Positions 51,814 to 59,634 of a stretch of 64,000 nt of DNA are shown piece by piece (position 1 is the first letter of the stretch; each line of letters opens with the position of its first letter). Source of the DNA: an uncultured Granulosicoccus sp. (lineage in GTDB: Bacteria > Pseudomonadota > Gammaproteobacteria > Granulosicoccales > Granulosicoccaceae). The notes beneath the pieces are model-generated. The model made no database searches and had not been told where the DNA came from. It saw only the letters and a list, made by a program, of their open reading frames with translations. Location: the NCBI GenBank assembly GCA_947492525.1, contig CANLNQ010000025.1, positions 39,484-103,483 on the forward strand. Direction: 5' to 3'. The position numbers were made by a program, and so were the translations under genes.

Positions 51814-51846
51814 AAACCCGGTCTTGGCAAAAGACCGGGTTTTTTC
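51814..51846 (+). terminator. Rho-independent terminator after the LysM-LysM-SH3 lipoprotein
   Basis: Twelve-base-pair stem AAACCCGGTCTT/AAGACCGGGTTT with a 5-base loop and a following T-rich tract. It is about 110 bases downstream of the stop codon. Confidence 0.9.
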
Positions 51847-51960
51847 GTTTTATCGCAGTGAATCGGAGCACTCTGGTTGAACGACTAACTGAGGAAACAA
51901 GCGGTCAGTTTTGTCGTTTGGTGTTGAATAGTGAGCTGTTGTCGGGTATTAATCTTCTTG

Positions 51961-51970
51961 TGGGTGTCTG
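51961..51970. repeat. Interspersed motif copy (TGTGGGTGTCTGATT)
   Basis: Exact core upstream of the second LysM lipoprotein gene, in intergenic DNA. Confidence 0.85.
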
Positions 51971-52148
51971 ATTTCACATTTCCTGCCTGTATTGCGTGAT
52001 GATCCCCAATAGAGATTGCGGTTTCTGCCGACACTCTGATTAAGGCTTGTGCATGCGGGCATCGGGGGTATCGGGCGCAGCCTTCAATTCGACGAATCGG
52101 CCCCCTTTCGAGAGCATGAAACGGGCAACCATGCACGACTGGAATACA

Positions 52149-52850
52149 ATGCACAAAAACACCAGTTCATCCATCGTAATCGGCTTGGCAGTTTTCCTCA
52201 GCACCGCATGCGCGACACCGCAACTCGAGCAGGACAGCGACGTGGAGAAGGCTGCTGCTCAAGCCGACATCCGTCATATCATCGCTCCGGGCGACCGTCT
52301 GAGCGACATTGCGCTCAAATACACCGGCAAGGTCAGCCAGTGGGAGGCCATCGCGGCCTACAACAACATCACCGACCCCCGCACATTGAGGATCGGCGAT
52401 TCCGTGACCATTCCGTCATCCATGATCCCCGGTTCAGACAGGCTCAGCGACGAAACGGTCAAGCTGGCCAAGAATACGAATTCCGGCGCCAATGTAGCAA
52501 CCGGTACCCTGGCTCTACAAAGAACTCGCGATGTGGAAGATGAGACGACCGATGTCAAGGTGGAACCGGTGTCGATCAACCGCACATTCGAACTGGAGCG
52601 AATGGACGAGTCGGATATCGGAACAACACACACTGCCGGGGTGAGCCCACCGAAGATCAGAGTGATCGGCACCTATTATCCCAAGGGGGTCTATCAGCAA
52701 CCCGCCAGCTATTCCAAACTGATGATGCGCGTTGCTCCAGGCACTGTCTTCGAGCTCGATCGCGAGGTCAACGATTGGTACAAGGTCATCACCAGCGAAG
52801 GTGCGGGGTACCTGCGAAATATCGACGGCAAACTGATCGTCGAAGACTGA
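52149..52850 (+). CDS. LysM-SH3 lipoprotein, paralogue of the upstream gene
   Basis: 233 residues. Lipobox FLSTACAT with Cys21; one LysM near residues 38-90 (APGDRLSDIALKYTGKVSQW) and a C-terminal SH3 (GTYYPKGVYQQPASYSKLMMRVAPGT). It shares with the upstream protein the C-terminal GTYYPKxVY...LMRVxPGT pattern, so the two are duplicates. An ATG 18 bases upstream is an alternative start. It carries no internal motif copy. Confidence 0.85.
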   Translation: MHKNTSSSIVIGLAVFLSTACATPQLEQDSDVEKAAAQADIRHIIAPGDRLSDIALKYTGKVSQWEAIAAYNNITDPRTLRIGDSVTIPSSMIPGSDRLSDETVKLAKNTNSGANVATGTLALQRTRDVEDETTDVKVEPVSINRTFELERMDESDIGTTHTAGVSPPKIRVIGTYYPKGVYQQPASYSKLMMRVAPGTVFELDREVNDWYKVITSEGAGYLRNIDGKLIVED

Positions 52851-52955
52851 TCTACCTCTGACTGGCCGCGAGTGCGCGATTTCGGCAATGGTGTTGCTTC
52901 CCGTTCAGGGCTACACTCTTCCTGAACAGCATTCAATAATCAGCAGGGGCGGAAG

Positions 52956-53534
52956 ATGAGTCAATATGTGACGCTTGTTCGTCATGCGAAATCCAGCTGG
53001 AAAAACGAGGGGCAATCCGATTTCGACCGGCCGCTGAACGATCGAGGCAACAGGGACGGACCAGTCATGGCCAGGCGCCTGGTTTCACGGCAATGCATAC
53101 CGGACCTGATGCTGGTCAGCTCGGCGAGGCGAGCCCAGGAGACCTCGCTATACATGAAGCAGGCCTTCGACACGCCCTCGGACCAGTATCAACTGATCGA
53201 CGACCTTTATCTGGCAGAGCCTGAAACTCTACTGGCAGTCCTGGCCACCGTCCCTGCAGAGACTCGGCACGTGATGATCATTGCTCACAACCCCGGGCTC
53301 GAATCACTGAGTGAATTGCTGGCCGGACGCACGCTTCCACCGATGCCCACTCTGGGTATCCGACACTTCTCCTGCCCATCCATTCAAGCACTCGCCTCCG
53401 AACCACGCTCATCAGACACCCATATCAAGCGCCACTCACGAAGATCAGACACCCAAAAACCCGTTGACACCGCGGGTATCCAGCTGCTGTTCGACGACTA
53501 CCCTAAACGCGAGGTCGATGAAACCTTTCGCTGA
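52956..53534 (+). CDS. sixA: SixA-type phosphohistidine phosphatase with a motif-containing insertion
   Basis: 192 residues. Catalytic RHAKS with His10, second His at 111 in IIAHNPGLE. SixA proteins are usually about 155-165 residues; here the extra length is a hydrophilic segment at about residues 151-171 that contains two copies of the interspersed motif in frame (SDTHI and SDTQ), between the HFSCPSIQ and AGIQLLFDDYP segments, so probably in a surface loop. Probably acts on phosphotransfer proteins such as NPr or histidine kinases; the exact target is unknown. GGAAG precedes the ATG closely. Confidence 0.85.
   Translation: MSQYVTLVRHAKSSWKNEGQSDFDRPLNDRGNRDGPVMARRLVSRQCIPDLMLVSSARRAQETSLYMKQAFDTPSDQYQLIDDLYLAEPETLLAVLATVPAETRHVMIIAHNPGLESLSELLAGRTLPPMPTLGIRHFSCPSIQALASEPRSSDTHIKRHSRRSDTQKPVDTAGIQLLFDDYPKREVDETFR
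53413..53457. repeat. Two in-frame motif copies in sixA
   Basis: CAGACACCCATA at 53413 and CAGACACCCAAA at 53446, 33 bases apart. Both encode SDT(H/Q) in the same frame. Confidence 0.85.
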
Positions 53535-53559
53535 ACGGCAGGAAAGGCTCTTGCCTGGC

Positions 53560-53919
53560 TCAATCGTCAGACGATACCTTGCTCAATCGAATTGACGGAA
53601 TATCGCCGATACGATAGTTCCTTGGCTGTCTGAGCATGTCATCGAAGGCCACGTCACGCGCCGCTTCAGTATCGTACCAACGAGTTCGGGACCACTGATC
53701 ACCCAACAGATGCGGTGCATTCATCGGATCATTTTCAGGCATCTGCACAAGAATTCCGTAACGTTTGTCGGCCATACCAGTAATCATCATTGCATTCGAT
53801 CGGTTCAGGACACCCATTATCCTCTCTCTGCCTTCAAAATTGACGACCTTATTCGCTCGGCAGGCAAGAAATTCCCTATCTGTGGCCGACAGGAGTTGGA
53901 GGGTGTACCAGAAGGCCAT
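53560..53919 (-). CDS. Small uncharacterised protein
   Basis: 119 residues, convergent with sixA (25 bases between stops). ATG at 53919; the open frame extends upstream but its N-terminal part has no coding character. The sequence includes WYTLQLLSATDREFL and a basic/acidic middle. No family recognised. An exact motif copy (53928-53937) lies only 8 bases upstream of the start codon, on the promoter side, so it may interfere with or provide translation signals. Confidence 0.6.
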   Translation of the reverse strand: MAFWYTLQLLSATDREFLACRANKVVNFEGRERIMGVLNRSNAMMITGMADKRYGILVQMPENDPMNAPHLLGDQWSRTRWYDTEAARDVAFDDMLRQPRNYRIGDIPSIRLSKVSSDD

Positions 53920-53927
53920 AACATAAG

Positions 53928-53937
53928 TGGGTGTCTG
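53928..53937. repeat. Interspersed motif copy just upstream of a start codon
   Basis: Exact core in the orientation reading CAGACACCCA towards the small unknown gene whose ATG is at 53919. A weaker version also occurs inside that gene at 53809-53819 (near-match). Confidence 0.82.
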
Positions 53938-53999
53938 CTGATAGAGAGACAAAGGCCTTGACCAAGAATCCACGAAGACTGAAACAGGAACCAAAAAGC

Positions 54000-54344
54000 A
54001 TGAAAGCTTGTTTGCGCACGGCGATCGCCCTATCCGCAGTCTCTTTGCTTGTAGCATGCACTCAAGAGTCTCAGAACAAGATCGGTCGATCGATACAGAA
54101 TTGGACGGGCACCGATGGCATCATCGAGATCTATGCCGGTGACAAACTGGTCAAGCGTTTCATGAAAATCGACAAGCTTTCAACGGCTGCTGGCACGACG
54201 GATGGCACGGATCGGCCCTACCGCTTCGGCTACGGTGTCATGGATGCCAACCTGAACGGTTCGGTAGATAGCGGAGAAAAAAAGGTCTATTTCGAATTCA
54301 GCGACTACTCTACTTCCTACGTATTTTTCGAAAATCCTGGCTGA
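54000..54344 (+). CDS. Small lipoprotein
   Basis: 114 residues. Signal peptide with lipobox LLVACTQ at about residues 17-23. A short globular part follows: WTGTDGIIEIYAGDKLVKRF and then RPYRFGYGVMDANLNGSVD, which looks like a single beta-rich domain with an acidic DANLNGSVDSGEK calcium-loop-like segment. Divergent from the small protein upstream. No function known. Confidence 0.7.
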   Translation: MKACLRTAIALSAVSLLVACTQESQNKIGRSIQNWTGTDGIIEIYAGDKLVKRFMKIDKLSTAAGTTDGTDRPYRFGYGVMDANLNGSVDSGEKKVYFEFSDYSTSYVFFENPG

Positions 54345-54478
54345 TCGTCAAAAAATCGTCGAATTGATCACATTATTACCAGTTATTTCATGCGTTTATT
54401 TGACTAATTTAATGTGACTACTAAAGTCTTCGCACGTGTCCCAATCAACAGTTGGCGTCACGTTCTCACCCCCAAGTC

Positions 54479-54505
54479 GGGCCCGCTTGCCGGGCCCTTT
54501 TTTTT
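54479..54505 (+). terminator. Rho-independent terminator before ibaG
   Basis: Seven-base-pair stem GGGCCCG/CGGGCCC with loop CTTGC, followed by eight T. It is 134 bases after the small lipoprotein stop. Confidence 0.9.
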
Positions 54506-54522
54506 GCCCCCGTTTCCCGCGC

Positions 54523-54528
54523 TATACT
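54523..54528 (+). promoter_or_regulatory. Candidate -10 element for ibaG
   Basis: TATACT 26 bases before the ibaG ATG, following a T-rich stretch shared with the terminator. No well-spaced -35 is evident. Confidence 0.4.
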
Positions 54529-54553
54529 GCGCGCCTCAACAGAGGTGAACACT

Positions 54554-54793
54554 ATGCGGATGGACTACTTCAGTGACTTGGTAGAAAAGGCGATTGCCGG
54601 CTCCAAGGCAGAAATCACGGGCGATGGCAGCAAGTTCGAAGCTCGCGTGATCAGCAATACCTTCGACGGTTTGTCGACGGTCAAACGCCACAAACTCGTC
54701 TATGCGATTCTCGACGAGCACATCAAATCCGGCGCTATCCATGCGTTGAGCATCAAGACCTATACAGAAGCTGAATGGTCCGCAGTCGAGTAG
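54554..54793 (+). CDS. ibaG: BolA-family protein (IbaG)
   Basis: 79 residues of the BolA/IbaG fold, which partners with CGFS glutaredoxins in iron-sulphur handling. Conserved GDGSKFEARVIS and the C-terminal KRHKLVYAILDEHIKSGAIHALS are typical. The usual neighbour murA is not adjacent. AGAGG lies upstream of ATG at 54554. A grxD gene is present at 8814-9152. Confidence 0.88.
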   Translation: MRMDYFSDLVEKAIAGSKAEITGDGSKFEARVISNTFDGLSTVKRHKLVYAILDEHIKSGAIHALSIKTYTEAEWSAVE

Positions 54794-55032
54794 GACAGAT
54801 TCGACCTAACGATCGACTCTTCGCAATTGCCGCTGAAGAGTCACACTGATAATCATGAGCGCAGGTCAAAGCTCCCGCCACCCTGTGGGCCAATTGACTT
54901 GACTGCTGGCCCGAAAATCGCATCCATTGACGCATAGGCACGGCCCCTGACAGGCCGGTTCAGACAGCGGCTCCGAACTCGATAGACCGGCTATCGTCGT
55001 TCTGCTAGCCCGCGCGCACGGGGTGGATAACG

Positions 55033-55971
55033 ATGACAAGTACCGCTGAAGCTGATGAGATTGCGGCTCAGGAAAACACCGAGCAGAGTGTCGGTGAAGC
55101 CAGTTCTCAACGCACCTGGGTTCAACCCTTGTCAGACCTGATAAACACGTCTGATCGAACTGCAGAGGCACGCCTGCGAACCCCACTGACGTGCTACAAC
55201 AAGTCAGGTGCTCCCGTGCTCTACCTTCCACCGGAAGAGGCGCAGGTTCATGGCAGAAGTACGCGTTACATTCGTAAATTTGCCAGACAGAACGGATTCA
55301 GATTAGGCAAGGATCGTCGAAGCCGCAACGTGCAACCCATCAGCGAACAGCGTGATCAGAAGCCACCGATGATTGCTCTGGGGTTGAGCCTGCTCCTGAA
55401 ACAGACGGGCCTCCCGGGCGCTGCGCGAACACTGTCAAAACCCCATGCGCTGGCGCCCGACGGTGACCTGATCCACCTTGGCGAACTCATTCGAATGGCC
55501 GCGTTCGCAACCCCGTTGGCCAAGCGCGTGGTTGTCCTTCCGAACAGAATACTTGTCAACACCTTACAGGACACCCAACCAATCTGCGGCTACGCCTGCA
55601 AACTGCGACACGAAGGAAAATCAACACTCCTCAGCCACTTCGATTCCCCCTATTTTCGCGCAATCGGATACTCGACATCGAATCAATACGTTGTGCATAT
55701 TTGCCTGGGTGGCGGTCCTCGCCATAATTCATCACTCTGGACCCAGATTCCAACGCTGACCAGTAGCGAGTTCAACTTCCAGCTCTTTCCCGGAAGCAAG
55801 CCTGAGGAAGATTTCGGCTTGTTCTACATCACGTTCTACCTGGATCTCGAAGCAGCCCCCAAGCCCTGGTGGCTACAAGACATGGCACCACAGGATTCAC
55901 AAGAACAAGTGGACATCCATGAACCCGCCGTTGCCAGTAACGATTCATCCGTACATCGCAAAGCTAGTTGA
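55033..55971 (+). CDS. Uncharacterised protein
   Basis: 312 residues, ATG at 55033. No named family recognised. The N-terminal 60 residues are acidic and disordered, followed by a Pro/Tyr-rich segment (VLYLPPEEAQVHGRSTRYIRKFARQNGFRLGKDR) whose latter part could be a short helix-turn-helix. The remainder has beta-strand character ending with FYITFYLDLEAAPKPWW. A distant motif-like segment QDTQPI arises from a partial core (near 55570). It stands alone between ibaG and uup. Confidence 0.65.
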   Translation: MTSTAEADEIAAQENTEQSVGEASSQRTWVQPLSDLINTSDRTAEARLRTPLTCYNKSGAPVLYLPPEEAQVHGRSTRYIRKFARQNGFRLGKDRRSRNVQPISEQRDQKPPMIALGLSLLLKQTGLPGAARTLSKPHALAPDGDLIHLGELIRMAAFATPLAKRVVVLPNRILVNTLQDTQPICGYACKLRHEGKSTLLSHFDSPYFRAIGYSTSNQYVVHICLGGGPRHNSSLWTQIPTLTSSEFNFQLFPGSKPEEDFGLFYITFYLDLEAAPKPWWLQDMAPQDSQEQVDIHEPAVASNDSSVHRKAS

Positions 55972-56369
55972 GCTTATGAGGGACATTCGAAACCAGAGAC
56001 CGAGGTCGGCCTGCCATTTGGTCTGCCGGTAATCTCCGCGAGGGATCGCGCGAGAGACATCAGACACCCATATAAGCTTTAGCCTCTACCAGCACTGACA
56101 AAATTGTGAGTGTCTTCTGCTACCAGACTCATGAAGATAGCTTGCTGAGGATCCCTGGCCGCTTACTGGCGTTTGTGGGTGTCTGCTGGATCGGCGTTTC
56201 TGTGATTAACCATTGGTCTTGATACACTTGGCCAACACGTCGCCATAGATGGCGTGCTGCACAAGAGCAGGCAGCGAGATGCCAATGTTTCATACTCCCT
56301 CACTCATGCTCCTGTACCTTGTTTACGGCGCCGAACGATGCGCACCTTTCTGGTAGTCACATTTCCGAT
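55972..56369. other. Intergenic region upstream of uup
   Basis: About 398 bases. Contains two exact motifs in inverted orientation at 56061-56072 and 56176-56185, plus a diverged copy near 56109. I see no promoter or other gene. Confidence 0.6.
56061..56185. repeat. Inverted pair of interspersed motif copies
   Basis: CAGACACCCATA at 56061 and TGGGTGTCTG at 56176, facing each other about 115 bases apart. They could anneal as the ends of a large hairpin, but the interior shows no matching symmetry. Confidence 0.82.
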
Positions 56370-58325
56370 ATGCCCCTGATTCGCGTTCAGAACGTCTCCA
56401 TTGCCTTTGGCCCCACCACTGTCCTTGACAAGGTAAATATCACCATCGATAGCGGTGCCAGGATGGCGCTCGTTGGAAGAAATGGCGAAGGAAAGTCAAC
56501 TTTGCTCAAGATAATCGCCGGCGAAATCCTTCCCGACACTGGCGATGTCATCGCATCAACCGGACTCAAGACGGCCTACCTGCCACAGGCAGTGCCGGTG
56601 GATTTCGAAGGCAGTGCGTACGAAGTCGTGGCCTCGGGATTGAGCAAGGTAGGACGAGTGATCGCCGAATATCACAAGGAATCTCAGCGACTTGCTTTGG
56701 GTGAAGAGCGCTCGGAGAACGGCAAACCACTCATCGACTATCTTGCCGTGCTTCAGGACCAGATAGATTCTTCCGACGGATGGTCTCTGGTGCAAAAGGT
56801 CGAACAAACACTGTCGAAGATGCAGATCAGCCCGGAGACAGAGGTCTCAAGCCTTTCGGGAGGAATGAAACGACGCGTAGTTCTGGCCAGAGCGTTAGTC
56901 AGCGAGCCGGATATCCTGCTGCTCGATGAACCGACCAACCACCTGGATATCGGCGCTGTAGCCTGGCTTGAAAAATATCTGGAAACATTGAATTGCGCGC
57001 TGATCTTTGTCACTCACGATAGAAAATTTCTCGACTCCGTAGCCAACCATATCTGCGAGATCGATCGTGGCAATCTCACGGAATGGCCCAGCGGATTTGC
57101 CGAATACAGAATAAACAAGCAGAAGATGCTGGAAGTGGAGGCACAACAAAACGCCTTGTTCGACAAGAAACTGGCTCAGGAAGAGGTCTGGATTCGTCAG
57201 GGTATCAAGGCGCGTCGTACCAGGAACGAGGGCCGGGTTCGCGCACTGAAAAAGCTCAGAGAGCAGCAGGCGGCTCGACGCAAGGTGGTTGGCCAGGCGA
57301 AAATGTCAGTCAACCAGGCAGAAAACTCGGGAAAGATCATCTTCGAAACCGAGAAGATGAGTTTTTCACATGGCGACAGCAATATCATCCGTAATTTCTC
57401 GACCGTCATCATGCGCGACGATCGAGTCGGCATCATCGGCCCCAATGGTTGCGGCAAATCGACCCTGGTGAAACTGCTTGTTGGCGAACTGACACCCACA
57501 TCGGGCACGGTACACCAGGGAACTCAACTGGAAGTGGCGTATTACGACCAATTGCGCGCAACGCTGGATACCAGATTATCCGCAGCCGATAATGTCAGCG
57601 GAGGCCGGGATACGGTGGAAGTCAACGGTACTCCGCGCCATATCATGAGTTACATGCAGGACTTCCTGTTCGAACCCTCACGAGCTCGAGCTCCGATCAC
57701 AGCACTCTCTGGAGGTGAAACCGGGCGACTCATGCTTGCAAAGCTATTCCTTAAACCCTCGAATCTGATGATCCTCGACGAACCGAGCAACGATCTGGAC
57801 ATCGAAACACTCGAGCTACTGGAATCACTGCTTGCAGATTACAAGGGCACTGTCATTTTGATCAGTCATGACAGACAGCTACTCGAAAACGTGGTCACTC
57901 GCAGCTTCGTTTTTCAAGGCGAAGGGAACTTCATCGATGTCGCCGGCGGTTACGAAGACTTCGAACGCGAAAGGCAATCTTCCACCACATTGAAACCTGT
58001 CTTCGAATCTGACCTCAATCAGACACCCACAATCAGGAAACAGGAAACGGCGACCTCTGATAAAAACAAACAGGAGAAAACAGCTAAGGCGAATCAGAAG
58101 AGCAAGCTGACTTACGGTGAGTCCAAGGAATTGAAGCAACTGCCTGCGCAAATCAGCAAATTGGAGACCGAGCTGGGCACTCTTCATCAGGAAATGAACA
58201 AACCGGATTTCTATTCGAACAAGGCGACAGCCGAAAAAACCCTTGCAGAGTCGCAGGAACTGCAGTCTCGCCTCGACGAGGCCTACTCGCGCTGGGAAAC
58301 GCTGGAGCAAAAAGCTGAAGGGTAA
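56370..58325 (+). CDS. uup: ABC-F ATPase Uup
   Basis: 651 residues with two ABC domains. Domain 1: GRNGEGKST near residues 36-44, LSGGMKRRVV, DEPTNHLD. Domain 2: GPNGCGKST, LSGGETGRLM, DEPSNDLD. A charged C-terminal coiled coil (LETELGTLHQEMNKP) completes the Uup form. ABC-F proteins act on ribosomes or structured DNA; Uup is linked to tolerance of transposon precise excision and stalled ribosomes. In the linker before the coiled coil near residue 550 an exact motif encodes NQTPTIR. ATG at 56370. Confidence 0.9.
   Translation: MPLIRVQNVSIAFGPTTVLDKVNITIDSGARMALVGRNGEGKSTLLKIIAGEILPDTGDVIASTGLKTAYLPQAVPVDFEGSAYEVVASGLSKVGRVIAEYHKESQRLALGEERSENGKPLIDYLAVLQDQIDSSDGWSLVQKVEQTLSKMQISPETEVSSLSGGMKRRVVLARALVSEPDILLLDEPTNHLDIGAVAWLEKYLETLNCALIFVTHDRKFLDSVANHICEIDRGNLTEWPSGFAEYRINKQKMLEVEAQQNALFDKKLAQEEVWIRQGIKARRTRNEGRVRALKKLREQQAARRKVVGQAKMSVNQAENSGKIIFETEKMSFSHGDSNIIRNFSTVIMRDDRVGIIGPNGCGKSTLVKLLVGELTPTSGTVHQGTQLEVAYYDQLRATLDTRLSAADNVSGGRDTVEVNGTPRHIMSYMQDFLFEPSRARAPITALSGGETGRLMLAKLFLKPSNLMILDEPSNDLDIETLELLESLLADYKGTVILISHDRQLLENVVTRSFVFQGEGNFIDVAGGYEDFERERQSSTTLKPVFESDLNQTPTIRKQETATSDKNKQEKTAKANQKSKLTYGESKELKQLPAQISKLETELGTLHQEMNKPDFYSNKATAEKTLAESQELQSRLDEAYSRWETLEQKAEG
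58020..58031. repeat. In-frame motif copy in the Uup linker
   Basis: CAGACACCCACA encoding NQTPT between the second ABC domain and the C-terminal coiled coil. Confidence 0.85.
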
Positions 58326-58351
58326 TCCTTGCATTGTTAGCCCAGTACTCC

Positions 58352-58482
58352 ATGGGTGTCTGCCAGGCAGCGGCCATCACACCAGAAAACTCGTCCTTCG
58401 GCCAATCCCGCACAGTCGGACAAGCTGCCGCAGCCTGAGTGCGTTTCGTTGGAATCCAGGAGAACCGTGTTCTGGGTGTCTG
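58352..58482. repeat. Two interspersed motif copies between uup and the RAYT-like transposase
   Basis: Exact cores at 58352-58362 (CATGGGTGTCTGCCAG) and 58473-58482 (TCTGGGTGTCTGATTCC), both in the same orientation and both upstream of the transposase start. Confidence 0.85.
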
Positions 58483-58566
58483 ATTCCAAGAAAATCCGAC
58501 ACGTGGTTGACGTGGCGCATTGCTGCCGCTACTGTTGGAGTCCCTACTGCGCAACGGAATGCACAG

Positions 58567-59577
58567 ATGGCTACTGCAAGGAAGCTTGAAGCCACTCTCC
58601 AGTTCACACCGTACTTTCACTGCACGAGCAGATGTGTTCGCGGCGCGTATCTTTGCGGGGTGAACAGAGAAACCGGAGAGGACTTTACACACAGAAGAAC
58701 CTGGTTGAAGGCTCGCTTATTGAAACTGGCCACCGTCTTTTCCATCAAGCTGGCTGCGTTCGCCATCATGGAAAATCACTACCACGTTGTCCTGAAAGTG
58801 GATCGCGCCTCGTCGGAAAAATGGACAGAGACTGAAGTCATTCAGCGCTGGCACCAGATTTTCAAAGGTAACGCACTCAGCCAGCGATTCATCAAAGGGG
58901 AAGTCCTTGGCGCTGACGAGACACAGTCACTGGCGCGTAGTGTCAATCGCTGGCGCTTGGCGTTATCCGATATCAGTTGGTTCATGAGGTGTACCAAGGA
59001 ACCGCTTGCCCGCCAGTCCAACCGAGAAGATGGCTGCAAGGGACGCTTCTGGGAGGGACGATTCCATAGCCAGGCCTTGCTCGATACGAGCGCTCTCGTT
59101 GCGTGTATGGCGTACGTCGACCTCAATCCGATGCGTGCGAAAATGGGTAAGTTTCCGGAATCCGACCCATTCACGTCTCTACACCAAAGAGCCGCAGTTG
59201 TATCACCAGAGCACACAGGCGTATCGGAACTCCATTCCGGCTTACTCTACATCGATACTCATGGCGAACACGAGAAAGACCCTGTACTGCCGCTCAGCAC
59301 GGCTGAATACCTAGAACTGATAGACATTGCGGCCAGACAAAGTCGCCCTGGCAAATCCGGCAAATTAGCCAATACTGCAAGACCAGTACTGGAAAGACTC
59401 GGCATCACCAAGGCATCCTGGCTAGATCTTGAGCTTCGCTTCAGGGATCATTTTCACGTACTGGTCGGAAGTAGCGCCTCCCTGAAGAATGCCTGCGAAA
59501 TACTCGGCCAGACTTGCGCCTGGGGTCAACGGCACTGCCAGAGCTTCTTTGACGAGCCAGACGCGTCACACTCGTAG
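58567..59577 (+). CDS. REP-associated tyrosine transposase-like (RAYT) HUH endonuclease
   Basis: 336 residues of the IS200-like Y1 transposase fold. The N-terminal strand YFHCTSR is followed at about 71-73 by the HUH metal motif in MENHYHVVL. The conserved segment MAYVDLNPMRAKMG provides the helix bearing the Tyr nucleophile candidate. The long C-terminal extension is typical of RAYT groups rather than simple insertion-sequence transposases. There are no clear terminal inverted repeats, as expected for RAYTs. It sits inside the densest motif region, with two copies upstream. Whether it acts on this motif is untested. Confidence 0.82.
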   Translation: MATARKLEATLQFTPYFHCTSRCVRGAYLCGVNRETGEDFTHRRTWLKARLLKLATVFSIKLAAFAIMENHYHVVLKVDRASSEKWTETEVIQRWHQIFKGNALSQRFIKGEVLGADETQSLARSVNRWRLALSDISWFMRCTKEPLARQSNREDGCKGRFWEGRFHSQALLDTSALVACMAYVDLNPMRAKMGKFPESDPFTSLHQRAAVVSPEHTGVSELHSGLLYIDTHGEHEKDPVLPLSTAEYLELIDIAARQSRPGKSGKLANTARPVLERLGITKASWLDLELRFRDHFHVLVGSSASLKNACEILGQTCAWGQRHCQSFFDEPDASHS

Positions 59578-59634
59578 GAACCGAAAAGGTACCGACAGAC
59601 CAGACTGGGATTACTTGACCGCACTACGCGCGAG

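Larger units (their letters stand above)
51707..52148. other. Intergenic region between the two LysM lipoprotein genes
   Basis: 442 bases holding a terminator (51814-51846) and one exact motif copy at 51961-51970 in opposite orientation to those in the upstream gene. No other structure seen. Confidence 0.6.

Noticed and set aside
56061..56185. Inverted motif pair as a terminator
   Set aside because: The copies are 115 bases apart with no T tract; no compact hairpin is formed.
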